A model generated the notes under the pieces. It worked only from the letters and a program-made list of their open reading frames with translations. It did no database searches and was not told the origin of the DNA. From contig CAWAOX010000003.1 in the NCBI GenBank assembly GCA_963783835.1, positions 1 through 12,897 on the forward strand: a DNA stretch of 12,897 nt, in the 5' to 3' direction. The first letter of the stretch is position 1, and the number at the start of each line of letters is the position of its first letter. This stretch comes from CAIQPS01 sp963783835. GTDB taxonomy: Bacteria; Actinomycetota; Thermoleophilia; RBG-16-64-13. Below, in pieces: positions 6,709 through 12,897 of the stretch. A program made the translations under genes and the position numbers.

Positions 6709-8490
6709 TCAGCCCGAAGCGGTACGGATAGGCGGCGGGCTGACCCCCAAATGGTCGAGAAGCGCCTGCCCGTGAAGCTCACCGTATTCGACGATTGCGG
6801 CGTCGGGGTCGAAGGGCGGCAGGTGGTCGACGCTCGTCGGGATGGCGAAGGGCAGGCGGCCCGTCGGCTTCTTGCGGCCGAGGAGGATGTCGGCGAGCGC
6901 GTGGCCGCCCTCCATGCCCGGGTACCACAGGATGAGGATCCCCGGCACCGAATGTCGCCAGCGCTCCATCAGGACCGCCGAGCCGCAGACGAGCACGACG
7001 ATCGTGCGGCTGTTGGCAGCCGCGACCGACTGGATGAGCGCTTCCTCATCGTCGTGCAGCGTGAGCGACCTGCGATCGCCCCCGCCGAAGAGTCCGTCCC
7101 CCCGTCGGCGAAGCCGTGCAGCCGCGACCAAAGCCTTCGGGATCAGCTTGAGAGGCGGGCGAGGCAGGAGGTTCTTGAACCCGGGGGGAGGGAACTTGCC
7201 GATGTACTCGCCCTCGTCACGCCAGTCGTAGCCCACGACGACGATCGCGGCGTCGGCGCCGGCGGCGAGCGCAGCCGCCCGCTCCGGTTGTGAGCCATCG
7301 TCGTGAAAAACCTGCACGCCGACTGGGTCGAGCGCGGCGCGTAGGCCCCCGAGCGGCGTCACCACGTACGGAGCGGTCACGCTACTCGAGCCGTGGTCGC
7401 CGGTGTTCGGGGCGTCGCCCAGACGGCCGATCACGGCCACTCGACGCAGTTGCCCCCCGTCGAGCGGTAGGACCGGCCTTCCCTGCACCGCCTCATTCCG
7501 CAGGAGCACGATGCCCTTAGTGGCTGCCTCTCGCGCCAGTGCGCGGTGCTCGTCGCAGCCGACGACGCCCGCGTCGTACTCCCCGTCCCCGATCGCGGCG
7601 AAGCGGAACTGCTGACGGATCAGGCGAAGAGCAGCGTCGTCGACTCGCGCCCGGGGGACGAGTCCGCGTTCCACCGCCTTGGCCACCCGGTCGTCGATGA
7701 AGAGCCGAGCGGGCATCTCGAGGTCGAGGCCGGCGTTGACCGCCGCGACGCCATCGCGGATGCCGAAGACCCAGTCGCTGACCACGAACCCCCCAAATCC
7801 CCAGCGTTCCTTGAGGATCGAAGTGAGCAGCCGGTAGTTCTGGCCGCACCATTCCCCGTTGACCGAGTTGTAGGCCGACATGACGCTCGCCACGCCCTCG
7901 TCCACCACTCGCTTGAAGTGGGGCAGGTAGACGCTATCGAGCACCTCCGGGCGCACCCGGACGTCCACCTCGAAGCGCGAGTCCTCGATGCTGTTGCAGG
8001 CGAAATGCTTGGCGCAGCCCATGACATGTCTCTGGAGACCGCGGACGAAGGCCGCGCCCATCTCGCCCACGTGCTCGGAGTTCTCGCCGTAGGTCTCCTG
8101 CGCGCGCCCCCAACCTGGGTGGCGTAGCAGGTTAAGGCAGGGGGCCAGGCAGACATTGGCGCCGTGGGCGCGCGTTTCCCGTCCGATCGCCTCGCCCACG
8201 CGCTCCTCCAGCAAAGGGTCGAAGCTGGCGGCTCTCGAGATGGCAACGGGAAAACACGTGGATATGCCGCGAGCGACGCCGCGAGGACCGTCGACGAAGT
8301 AGAGCCCGCCCAGACCCAGCCTGGGAACGGCGGCGGCCGAGTAGAGCGGGGGCTTGTAGCCGTCGCCGGACGCACCGAGCATGTCCTTGTAGAGGTCCTG
8401 GTATCCGGCGAGCAGGCGGAGCCTCTCTGCCGGGCTCATCCGGTTCAGCAGGTCGCGCGCCTGGACTTCGATCTGTGGCGATACCGTCAT
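6709..8490 (-). CDS. GH3-family glycosidase (beta-glucosidase-like), C-terminus frameshifted
   Basis: A 593-residue glycoside hydrolase family 3 protein without a signal peptide, so probably cytoplasmic. The N-terminal barrel shows the family motifs FVDGPRGV, KHFACNS (161-167) and SAYNSVNG. The nucleophile is Asp239 in VVSDW. The second alpha/beta-sandwich domain has the GDHGSSSV region, a probable acid/base Glu in DEGE (about 426-428), then an unusual insertion of about 45 residues before DRRSLTL, and WYPGMEGG and PTGRLPF motifs. Family members cleave terminal beta-linked sugars; the substrate is undetermined. Start ATG 8490 overlaps the upstream gene's stop (ATGA). As read, the protein ends in a non-family tail at 6709. 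One extra G in the G5 run at 6744-6748 (sense strand) would restore an ending AAYPYRFGLTYQD with stop at 6695. There is no C-terminal FnIII domain. Confidence 0.88.
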   Translation of the reverse strand: MTVSPQIEVQARDLLNRMSPAERLRLLAGYQDLYKDMLGASGDGYKPPLYSAAAVPRLGLGGLYFVDGPRGVARGISTCFPVAISRAASFDPLLEERVGEAIGRETRAHGANVCLAPCLNLLRHPGWGRAQETYGENSEHVGEMGAAFVRGLQRHVMGCAKHFACNSIEDSRFEVDVRVRPEVLDSVYLPHFKRVVDEGVASVMSAYNSVNGEWCGQNYRLLTSILKERWGFGGFVVSDWVFGIRDGVAAVNAGLDLEMPARLFIDDRVAKAVERGLVPRARVDDAALRLIRQQFRFAAIGDGEYDAGVVGCDEHRALAREAATKGIVLLRNEAVQGRPVLPLDGGQLRRVAVIGRLGDAPNTGDHGSSSVTAPYVVTPLGGLRAALDPVGVQVFHDDGSQPERAAALAAGADAAIVVVGYDWRDEGEYIGKFPPPGFKNLLPRPPLKLIPKALVAAARLRRRGDGLFGGGDRRSLTLHDDEEALIQSVAAANSRTIVVLVCGSAVLMERWRHSVPGILILWYPGMEGGHALADILLGRKKPTGRLPFAIPTSVDHLPPFDPDAAIVEYGELHGQALLDHLGVSPPPIRTASG

Positions 8491-9221
8491 TGTCTGCCCA
8501 ACTCCGGCGGCGGTGTGCGGGTCACCGCGGGCGGGCGCGGCGCGGGGGGAGGCCGTCGCCGCCGGACGCCGAGGACGATGAGTGTGGTTGCGATCGCCAG
8601 CAAGACCAAGCCGCCCGCGGTCAAGCCGATGACGATGGGCGTCAGGATCCCGAAGCGGGCTCCTACGCTCATGGTGGCCGCGACCGGGGCGCTCGCGTCG
8701 GCGTTCATGATGACGACGGTCCAGTTGCCCTGTTGGAGCTCCCACTCCAGCGTCTGGGTGCCCGAGCCCTGTTCCTTGGCCACCCAGAAGCTCTGCTTCG
8801 CCGGCGCCGATGGAAGCGTCGTGCCGTCAACATGGCTGTACTCGACCGATCCCGCTATCCAGTCGATTCCCGTGATCTTGTCGTGCGGAACTCCGGCCAG
8901 GTACTTGGACACGCGTCCGGTCGGAGCGACCCCGATGAACAAGGGAGCGGGCAGCATCGAGTCTCCTTCGATCCGCACCGTGACGTTCCCCCGGGCTGGG
9001 ACCCAACTTAGCCATCGAGAGCCGAAGGTCGCATTGACGTTGGGAGCGGTCAGGGCGAAACCGTAGCTTCCCACTTGCTGGTCGGGGCTGGTGAAGAAAC
9101 CCGAGGGATCCCTCTGCGTGGCGTAGACGCCCAGAAGGAAACCTCCGGACGTCACGGACGCAAGCCCGGTCAGGGCGAGGAGAATGCCGAGGATGATGGC
9201 GACTATCTTGACGAAACGCAT
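8487..9221 (-). CDS. Bitopic membrane protein of unknown function, coupled to the GH3 gene
   Basis: A 244-residue protein with an N-terminal hydrophobic segment (about 5-33), an external, mostly beta-predicted domain (about 34-188, containing NWTVVIMNADAS), a second membrane segment (about 190-218), RRRR at 220-223 and a Pro-rich cytoplasmic tail. The arginines after the second segment fit an in-side C-terminus. The external region resembles uncharacterised actinobacterial membrane proteins; I recognise no named domain. No Shine-Dalgarno precedes the ATG at 9221; instead a -10 lies 7 nt upstream, consistent with a leaderless mRNA. Its TGA overlaps the GH3 start, so the two are co-transcribed and translationally coupled, but a functional link is only inferred. 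Confidence 0.75.
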   Translation of the reverse strand: MRFVKIVAIILGILLALTGLASVTSGGFLLGVYATQRDPSGFFTSPDQQVGSYGFALTAPNVNATFGSRWLSWVPARGNVTVRIEGDSMLPAPLFIGVAPTGRVSKYLAGVPHDKITGIDWIAGSVEYSHVDGTTLPSAPAKQSFWVAKEQGSGTQTLEWELQQGNWTVVIMNADASAPVAATMSVGARFGILTPIVIGLTAGGLVLLAIATTLIVLGVRRRRPPPAPRPPAVTRTPPPELGRQ

Positions 9222-9228
9222 CCGGTCA

Positions 9229-9259
9229 AGCTTACACGAGCGCCGGTATCTCGTAACAT
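9229..9259. promoter_or_regulatory. Two interlocking divergent leaderless promoters
   Basis: The 44-bp gap between two divergent genes holds two overlapping promoters. Forward: CTTACA (9231-9236), 17 nt, TAACAT (9254-9259), 6 nt, then ATG 9266. Reverse (minus strand): TTACGA (9256-9251), 16 nt, TAAGCT (9234-9229), 7 nt, then ATG 9221. Each -35 overlaps the other promoter's -10, so RNA polymerase should occupy only one direction at a time. Neither gene has a Shine-Dalgarno sequence. Confidence 0.5.
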
Positions 9260-9265
9260 GGTGGT

Positions 9266-10042
9266 ATGACGAAGCACGACGACTACGCTGCAGAACTCGG
9301 GAACATCTCCCATAAGATCGCCTTTCTTCGCCAGCACTCGGGCCTGCCTGGGCCTCGGGGCAATCTGGAATTGGTGCAGGCCGCGGCCGACGTGGGGCGG
9401 GAGCCGGAGTTCCGCGAATGGATAGCGGTGGGGTCCGGCGACGAACCGACCGACGAGTTCCTCGTCGTCTGCGGCGTCGTGGGGCTCGGTCGGCTTGCAG
9501 CCGAAGGCAGGACGGAGCTGGTGGAGGAGTTGCGGACCCACGCGTGCGATCGCCGCTGGCGGGTGCGCGAGGGCGTAGCCATGGCGCTACAGCGCGTGGG
9601 GGACGCGGACGTCTCCCGGCTGTTGGGGATCGTCGCCGGCTGGGTGGACGACCGGCCTTACGTGCAGCGGGCGGCCGTGGCGGCCGTGGCCGAGCCGAGA
9701 CTGCTGAAGACCGGCGAAGCAGCGTCGACGGCTCTCGAGATCGTTGATCGAGTGACCGCGCACCTTGAGGCCGCCGGTGACCGGCGCTGCGACGAGTCCC
9801 GGACGCTGCGGCAGGCGCTCGGCTACTGCTGGAGCGTGGTCGTCGCGGCCGACCCAGAGCACGGGAAGCCGCGCATGGAGTCTTGGGCGAGGTCGTCCGA
9901 CGCCGACGTGCGCTGGGTCGTCAAGGAGAATCTCAAGAAGGCGAGATTGATCCGGCTCGACCCCGCCTGGGTCGCGGCACTTCGAGACTCGGTCGCCGGC
10001 CAGGCGGCGGTGGCCCCGGGAACGGGGCTCCCGCCTAGTTGA
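9266..10042 (+). CDS. HEAT-like repeat protein
   Basis: A 258-residue, soluble, helix-rich protein. Repeated amphipathic helix pairs typical of HEAT/armadillo-type repeats are visible at about residues 33-90, 97-145 (WRVREGVAMALQRVGDADV then VQRAAVAAVAEPRLL) and 205-230 (SDADVRWVVKENLKKA). Such folds usually act as protein- or nucleic-acid-binding scaffolds; DNA alkylation repeat proteins share this appearance, but no catalytic or specificity residues are evident. The start ATG 9266 lies 6 nt after a TAACAT -10 with no Shine-Dalgarno, suggesting leaderless expression. The 3' end overlaps the convergent small gene by 8 nt. The exact repeat count is by eye. Confidence 0.7.
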   Translation: MTKHDDYAAELGNISHKIAFLRQHSGLPGPRGNLELVQAAADVGREPEFREWIAVGSGDEPTDEFLVVCGVVGLGRLAAEGRTELVEELRTHACDRRWRVREGVAMALQRVGDADVSRLLGIVAGWVDDRPYVQRAAVAAVAEPRLLKTGEAASTALEIVDRVTAHLEAAGDRRCDESRTLRQALGYCWSVVVAADPEHGKPRMESWARSSDADVRWVVKENLKKARLIRLDPAWVAALRDSVAGQAAVAPGTGLPPS

Positions 10043-10292
10043 GCAGGTCCGGTCTTTCGACGGTCTCGATGGCCTCGTCGATCTCGAAGGCGCCGAGGGG
10101 CTGGATCGGCAGACCCCAGATGCGCATCCCCTCTTCTATGGCCGGCACGTCGCGCGCCACCAGGAGGGCCTTCCAGCCATCGTAGTCACCGTTCGAGAGT
10201 TGTTCGGGGATATCCCTGTCGAGTTGCTCGTCGGTGCGCGGAGGGTTGCCCACCGCCCGGTCCCATTCGTGCATGACGTCGTACGCGTTCAC
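10035..10292 (-). CDS. Small acidic protein of unknown function
   Basis: An 85-residue acidic protein (many Asp/Glu; MHEWDRAVGNPPRTDEQ near the start, a DYDGWKALLVARDVPAIEEGM helix in the middle). It has no membrane segment or recognised motif. The GTG start at 10292 has a very strong Shine-Dalgarno, AAGGAGG (minus strand, 10304-10298), with 5-nt spacing, which makes this a convincing gene despite its size. A TACACT (minus strand, 10326-10321) may be its -10. It converges on and overlaps the HEAT-like gene by 8 nt, and its 5' end is back to back with the second STAS gene. Confidence 0.65.
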   Translation of the reverse strand: MNAYDVMHEWDRAVGNPPRTDEQLDRDIPEQLSNGDYDGWKALLVARDVPAIEEGMRIWGLPIQPLGAFEIDEAIETVERPDLLN

Positions 10293-10344
10293 GATCCCCT
10301 CCTTAGTGGTAGATGGTGGCAGTGTAATCCATTCGGCGTCCGCC

Positions 10345-10350
10345 TATACT
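10345..10350 (+). promoter_or_regulatory. -10 box of the second STAS gene
   Basis: TATACT is near consensus and lies 36 nt before the GTG at 10387, leaving room for a leader with a Shine-Dalgarno. No good -35 is visible at 16-18 nt, so an activator or alternative sigma factor may be needed. Confidence 0.4.
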
Positions 10351-10386
10351 GGGTCCACGAAACATCGCCGGGGCGGGAGGTGTTCT

Positions 10387-10752
10387 GTGGAGATCAGGCA
10401 GCAATTGCTTGGCGCTGTTCCCATCATCCGTGTCAGTGGCGAGATCGACCATCCGAACGCGCCGGCCTTGGAGAAGGCTTTCCGGGTCCATTTGAAAGCC
10501 GGCAATCACCGTCTGTTGCTGGATTTGAGCAGTTGCTCGTACATCGACAGCGGGGGGTTGACGGCGATCATCTCGACAGTCGGAGATCTGCGGGACGATG
10601 GATCATTGGCTGTAGTGGCTCCGAGCATCTCGATACGCCGCCTGCTCGAGGTGGTCGGTCTGTACGAGCACAAGCGGTGTGCGATCTTCAAGGCCGAGCC
10701 GGAGGCGCTGTCGTCCATCCTGGCCATGAGCCCCAAAGGCACCGTCCTCTAG
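10387..10752 (+). CDS. STAS-domain protein, anti-sigma-factor-antagonist type (second copy)
   Basis: A 121-residue single STAS domain: VPIIRVSGEIDHPNAPALE, LLLDLSSCSYIDSGGLTAI with phosphorylatable Ser55 in DSGGL, and a final helix with VGLYEHKRCAIF. It has exactly the same length as the STAS protein at 6297-6662 and keeps the key serine, but is clearly divergent elsewhere. GTG 10387 is the start: GGGAGG (10375-10380) lies 6 nt upstream and the fold begins directly after it. An upstream in-frame start at 10234 would run through the neighbouring gene. No partner kinase or sigma factor is nearby. An aminotransferase gene follows after 28 nt and is probably co-transcribed. Confidence 0.87.
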   Translation: MEIRQQLLGAVPIIRVSGEIDHPNAPALEKAFRVHLKAGNHRLLLDLSSCSYIDSGGLTAIISTVGDLRDDGSLAVVAPSISIRRLLEVVGLYEHKRCAIFKAEPEALSSILAMSPKGTVL

Positions 10753-10780
10753 GACGACTTGCGGAGGCGCGAACGGCGAA

Positions 10781-12145
10781 ATGAACGATATCGATCTGCA
10801 GAGATTCGGCGCGCTGCTAGAGCGCGAGCAGGCCCGCTTCGAGGCGACCCACCCCAGTTCCAAAGCGCTCTACGCCCGCGGGCTCGAGTGCTTCCTCTAT
10901 GGGGCGCCGATGCACTGGATGCAGCAGTGGCCGGGGAGCTATCCCCTCTACGTCGCCGAAGCCCGGGGGGCCCATCTTACCGACGTGGACGGCCAGGACT
11001 ACGTCGACTTCGCCCTTGGCGATACCGGCGCCATGTTCGGCCACGCCAATCCGGTGGTGATCGACGCGATCGAGGCTCAGCTTCGGCGCGGGGCGACCAT
11101 GATGCTGCCGACCGAGGATTCGGTCTGGGTGGGGGAGGAGCTGGCCCGCCGCTTCGGATTGCCGTATTGGCAGGTGACCACGTCGGCGACGGATGCCAAC
11201 CGGTTCATCATCCGTCTCTGCCGCATGGTCACCGGGCGGGACAAGGTAGTCACCTTCAACTGGAACTATCACGGCAGTGTGGACGAGACCCAGGTGGAGT
11301 TCGACGAAGCGAAGAGGATGGTGCCTCGGACGGACGTCCACCCGAATGCCATGCACCACGAGCAGACCACCCGGCTGGTCGAGTTCAACGACGTGGAGGC
11401 TCTGGAGGAGGCTCTCGGTCACGGCGATGTCGCCTGCGTTCTCACCGAGCCCATTCTGACCAACATAGGTATGGTGCCGCCTCTTCCCGGCTACCACGAT
11501 GCCCTGCGCCGGCTCACCCGGGAGCACGGCGTGCCGCTCGTCATCGACGAGACGCACACCATCTCCACGGGCCCCGGCGGCTACACCGGCGCATACGGCC
11601 TGGACCCCGATTTCTTCGTCCTGGGCAAGAGCATCGCCGGCGGAGTGCCGGTGGCGGTGTGGGGGGCTTCGCGAGAACTGGCCGAACGGATCTGGTCTGT
11701 ATTGCCCCATTTCAAGCCCGGGGATGCAATCAACCACTTCGGCTTTGGCGGCACCCTTGCGGGCAGCGCGCTTCAGATGGCCGCCATCCGCGTGACTCTC
11801 GAGCAAGTGATGACCGAGGAGAACTACCTGCACATGAGCGCGCTCGCCGAACGGCTCGCGCGCGGGGTCTCGCAGTCAGTGGAAGCGCGGGGGTTGCCCT
11901 GGCACGTCACCCGCATAGGCGCCCGGGTGGAGTATCTGTTCAGCCCCCGGCCGCCCCGGACCGGCGGCGAGGCCCATCAGGCGAGGCACCCGCTGCTGGA
12001 GGCCTACATCCACCTGTACCTGCTCAACCGGGGCGTGCTCTTGACCCCGTTCCACAACATGGCCCTCATGTGCCCCTTCACGACTGCGGATGACGTCGAC
12101 CTTCACAACCGGCTGATCGAAGACTGTCTGGAGGCCCTCCAATGA
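10781..12145 (+). CDS. Class III PLP-dependent aminotransferase (glutamate-1-semialdehyde aminomutase-like group)
   Basis: A 454-residue fold type I, class III aminotransferase. Features in order: N-terminal helices (5-45); ADFALG-like DYVDFALGDTGAMFGHANP (73-91); cofactor phosphate region TTSATDAN (133-140), where relatives usually have SGTEA; NYHG (162-165); PLP-ring Asp256 in VIDETHT; Schiff-base Lys283 in LGKSIAGGVPVAVWG; and HFGFGGTLAGS near 318. It resembles the group containing glutamate-1-semialdehyde aminomutase and beta-amino-acid transaminases. It is not a clear HemL and no other haem genes are near, so the substrate is unassigned. Start ATG 10781 has GGAGG (10763-10767) at a long 13-nt spacing. 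Its TGA overlaps the next gene's ATG. Confidence 0.88.
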   Translation: MNDIDLQRFGALLEREQARFEATHPSSKALYARGLECFLYGAPMHWMQQWPGSYPLYVAEARGAHLTDVDGQDYVDFALGDTGAMFGHANPVVIDAIEAQLRRGATMMLPTEDSVWVGEELARRFGLPYWQVTTSATDANRFIIRLCRMVTGRDKVVTFNWNYHGSVDETQVEFDEAKRMVPRTDVHPNAMHHEQTTRLVEFNDVEALEEALGHGDVACVLTEPILTNIGMVPPLPGYHDALRRLTREHGVPLVIDETHTISTGPGGYTGAYGLDPDFFVLGKSIAGGVPVAVWGASRELAERIWSVLPHFKPGDAINHFGFGGTLAGSALQMAAIRVTLEQVMTEENYLHMSALAERLARGVSQSVEARGLPWHVTRIGARVEYLFSPRPPRTGGEAHQARHPLLEAYIHLYLLNRGVLLTPFHNMALMCPFTTADDVDLHNRLIEDCLEALQ

Positions 12146-12477
12146 GAAGCCCCAAAGTGGGTACCCCCGGCAGGCGCGCCCTCGTCTTTCTGACCGCGGC
12201 CTTCTTGCTCGCCGGCGCGGCCGCCGCCGGCCTGTTCCTCGCCGGCTGCGGCTCCGCGCCGTCAGCGTCGACGACGACGGGCCAGACGACCGCCACGGGC
12301 GCGCCCGACACGACGGCCGCCTCCCCGAACACCGCGCCGACCGCCGCGCCGAACACGACGGCCACTGCGCCGACGACTGCGCCGACACCGGGCCGACCAC
12401 CGGGCCGACTACTACCGGGCAAGCCGCGGTCCCCCTGGGCGAAGAGGCCAGGGTCGGGCAATGGAAGGTCACGGTGA
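12142..12477 (+). CDS. Lipoprotein, N-terminal part (signal peptide and Thr/Pro/Ala linker); frame broken
   Basis: A 111-residue frame. Basic N-terminus, hydrophobic core (about 13-33) and lipobox LAGC with Cys36 indicate a lipoprotein exported and lipidated at the membrane. After Cys36 comes a low-complexity Thr/Ala/Pro linker (about 38-82). From about 12388 the frame turns into an implausible Arg/Gly/Pro tail (GRPPGRLLPGKPRSP), while the neighbouring frame continues the linker (GPTTGPTTTGQ) into a folded domain. This is therefore best read as the first half of one gene covering 12142-12839, split by a 1-nt loss near the GGG at 12390-12392. The ATG overlaps the aminotransferase stop (ATGA), implying translational coupling. 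Confidence 0.65.
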   Translation: MRSPKVGTPGRRALVFLTAAFLLAGAAAAGLFLAGCGSAPSASTTTGQTTATGAPDTTAASPNTAPTAAPNTTATAPTTAPTPGRPPGRLLPGKPRSPWAKRPGSGNGRSR

Positions 12478-12839
12478 CGAGCGTGACGGCGCCGGCCACC
12501 GAGTTGGTCGCTTACACCAACGAGTTCAACGAGCCGCCGCCCCCCGGCTTCGACTACGTGGTCGTCACCGTCCGGGCCACCTACACGGGAGGAGGCTCAG
12601 CGGATTTCTCCCTGGATATCGCCTCCGCCTTCGTGGGGAGTGACGGAGGTGAGTTCGGGGCGCCGCCGCGGCGCGCGGAAGCCCCGCAGCCGATCGAGGA
12701 GGCGGGCGAGGCGGGCCCGGGAGAGACGGTGTCCGGAGATCTGGTCTTCGAGGTGAGCTCGGCCGAGATGGCGGGGGGAACGGTCAGACTGGCCCCGGCA
12801 TCGGCCCCCGAGGCGGCGATCCTCTTCGCCACCCGGTAG
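12474..12839 (+). CDS. Lipoprotein, C-terminal part (DUF4352-like domain) in the shifted frame
   Basis: The frame ending at 12839 encodes an immunoglobulin-like domain resembling DUF4352, found on many Gram-positive lipoproteins: VGQWKVTVTSV, then PPPGFDYVVVTVRATYTGGG, SAFVGSDGGEF and a closing strand AAILFATR. The first in-frame start codon is GTG 12474, but that start would cut off the domain's first strands. The homologous region begins further back (about 12426), and the same frame reads as Thr/Pro/Gly linker from 12390. So this is the second half of the lipoprotein begun at 12142, not an independent gene. Such domains are usually extracytoplasmic and of unknown ligand. The remaining 58 bases to the window end hold no gene I can support. 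Confidence 0.6.
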   Translation: MTSVTAPATELVAYTNEFNEPPPPGFDYVVVTVRATYTGGGSADFSLDIASAFVGSDGGEFGAPPRRAEAPQPIEEAGEAGPGETVSGDLVFEVSSAEMAGGTVRLAPASAPEAAILFATR

Positions 12840-12897
12840 GCGACCGCCAACAGCCTCGGCGGAACAGGCCAGCGTCAAGACGCGGCCGCGAGGCCCG

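Noticed and set aside
8164..9066. 300-codon plus-strand frame over the GH3/membrane-protein junction
   Set aside because: It is antisense to two coupled genes with recognisable features, and its translation has no domain-like pattern.
10759..12093. 444-codon plus-strand frame overlapping the aminotransferase
   Set aside because: Arg/Gly/Pro/Ala-rich translation of the aminotransferase in another frame; the 10781 frame has the full class III motif set.
12844..12862. Terminator after the lipoprotein
   Set aside because: Only a 5-bp CCGCC/GGCGG stem with a 9-nt loop and no T tract; such stems are common by chance at this GC.

Overview
The window is high-GC, densely coded bacterial DNA. It looks like a chromosomal segment of an actinobacterium (Actinomycetota), probably a deep-branching lineage and not a classical mycelial one. 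The grounds are: strong G/C bias at third codon positions, a PorA/DUF3068-type envelope protein, several GTG starts, and at least three genes whose -10 box lies 6-7 nt before the start codon, the layout of leaderless transcripts common in Actinobacteria. The species cannot be named from the sequence. No plasmid, phage structural, CRISPR or secondary-metabolite genes are visible.

Left part (1-2500): the window opens with what appears to be the last 13 nt of a tRNA-Leu gene, followed by a 13-bp terminator-like hairpin. Two envelope-associated genes follow: a PorA/DUF3068-family protein and a membrane-anchored alpha/beta hydrolase. Immediately after the hydrolase stop lies a second tRNA-Leu-like 3' end (variable arm, T arm, acceptor 3' strand) with no 5' half. 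The two genes are therefore bracketed by tRNA 3'-end sequence, as in site-specific integration, although no integrase is present.

Serine block (about 2560-5473): serA (D-3-phosphoglycerate dehydrogenase with ACT domain) and serC (phosphoserine transaminase) lie 52 nt apart and carry out the first two steps of serine synthesis from 3-phosphoglycerate. serB is not in the window.

Signalling block (5474-6662): a possible 54-residue small protein overlaps the start of a 154-residue degenerate GGDEF-like protein. An orphan STAS-domain protein (anti-sigma-factor-antagonist type) follows.

Minus-strand block (6695-9221): a bitopic membrane protein is translationally coupled (ATGA overlap) to a GH3-family glycosidase. 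The extreme C-terminus of the glycosidase appears to be frameshifted in a G5 run.

Right part (9222-12897): a HEAT-like repeat protein is transcribed divergently from the membrane protein out of a 44-bp intergenic region with two interlocking promoters. It converges on a small minus-strand gene of unknown function. Then come a second 121-residue STAS protein, a class III PLP aminotransferase, and a lipoprotein with a Thr/Pro-rich linker and a DUF4352-like domain, split by a likely 1-nt frameshift. The last three lie on one strand with short or overlapping junctions and probably form an operon.

I see no convincing new multi-gene system. The most checkable points are the tRNA-Leu remnant, the two single-base frameshifts in G runs, the interlocking leaderless promoters, and the stripped-down GGDEF protein.
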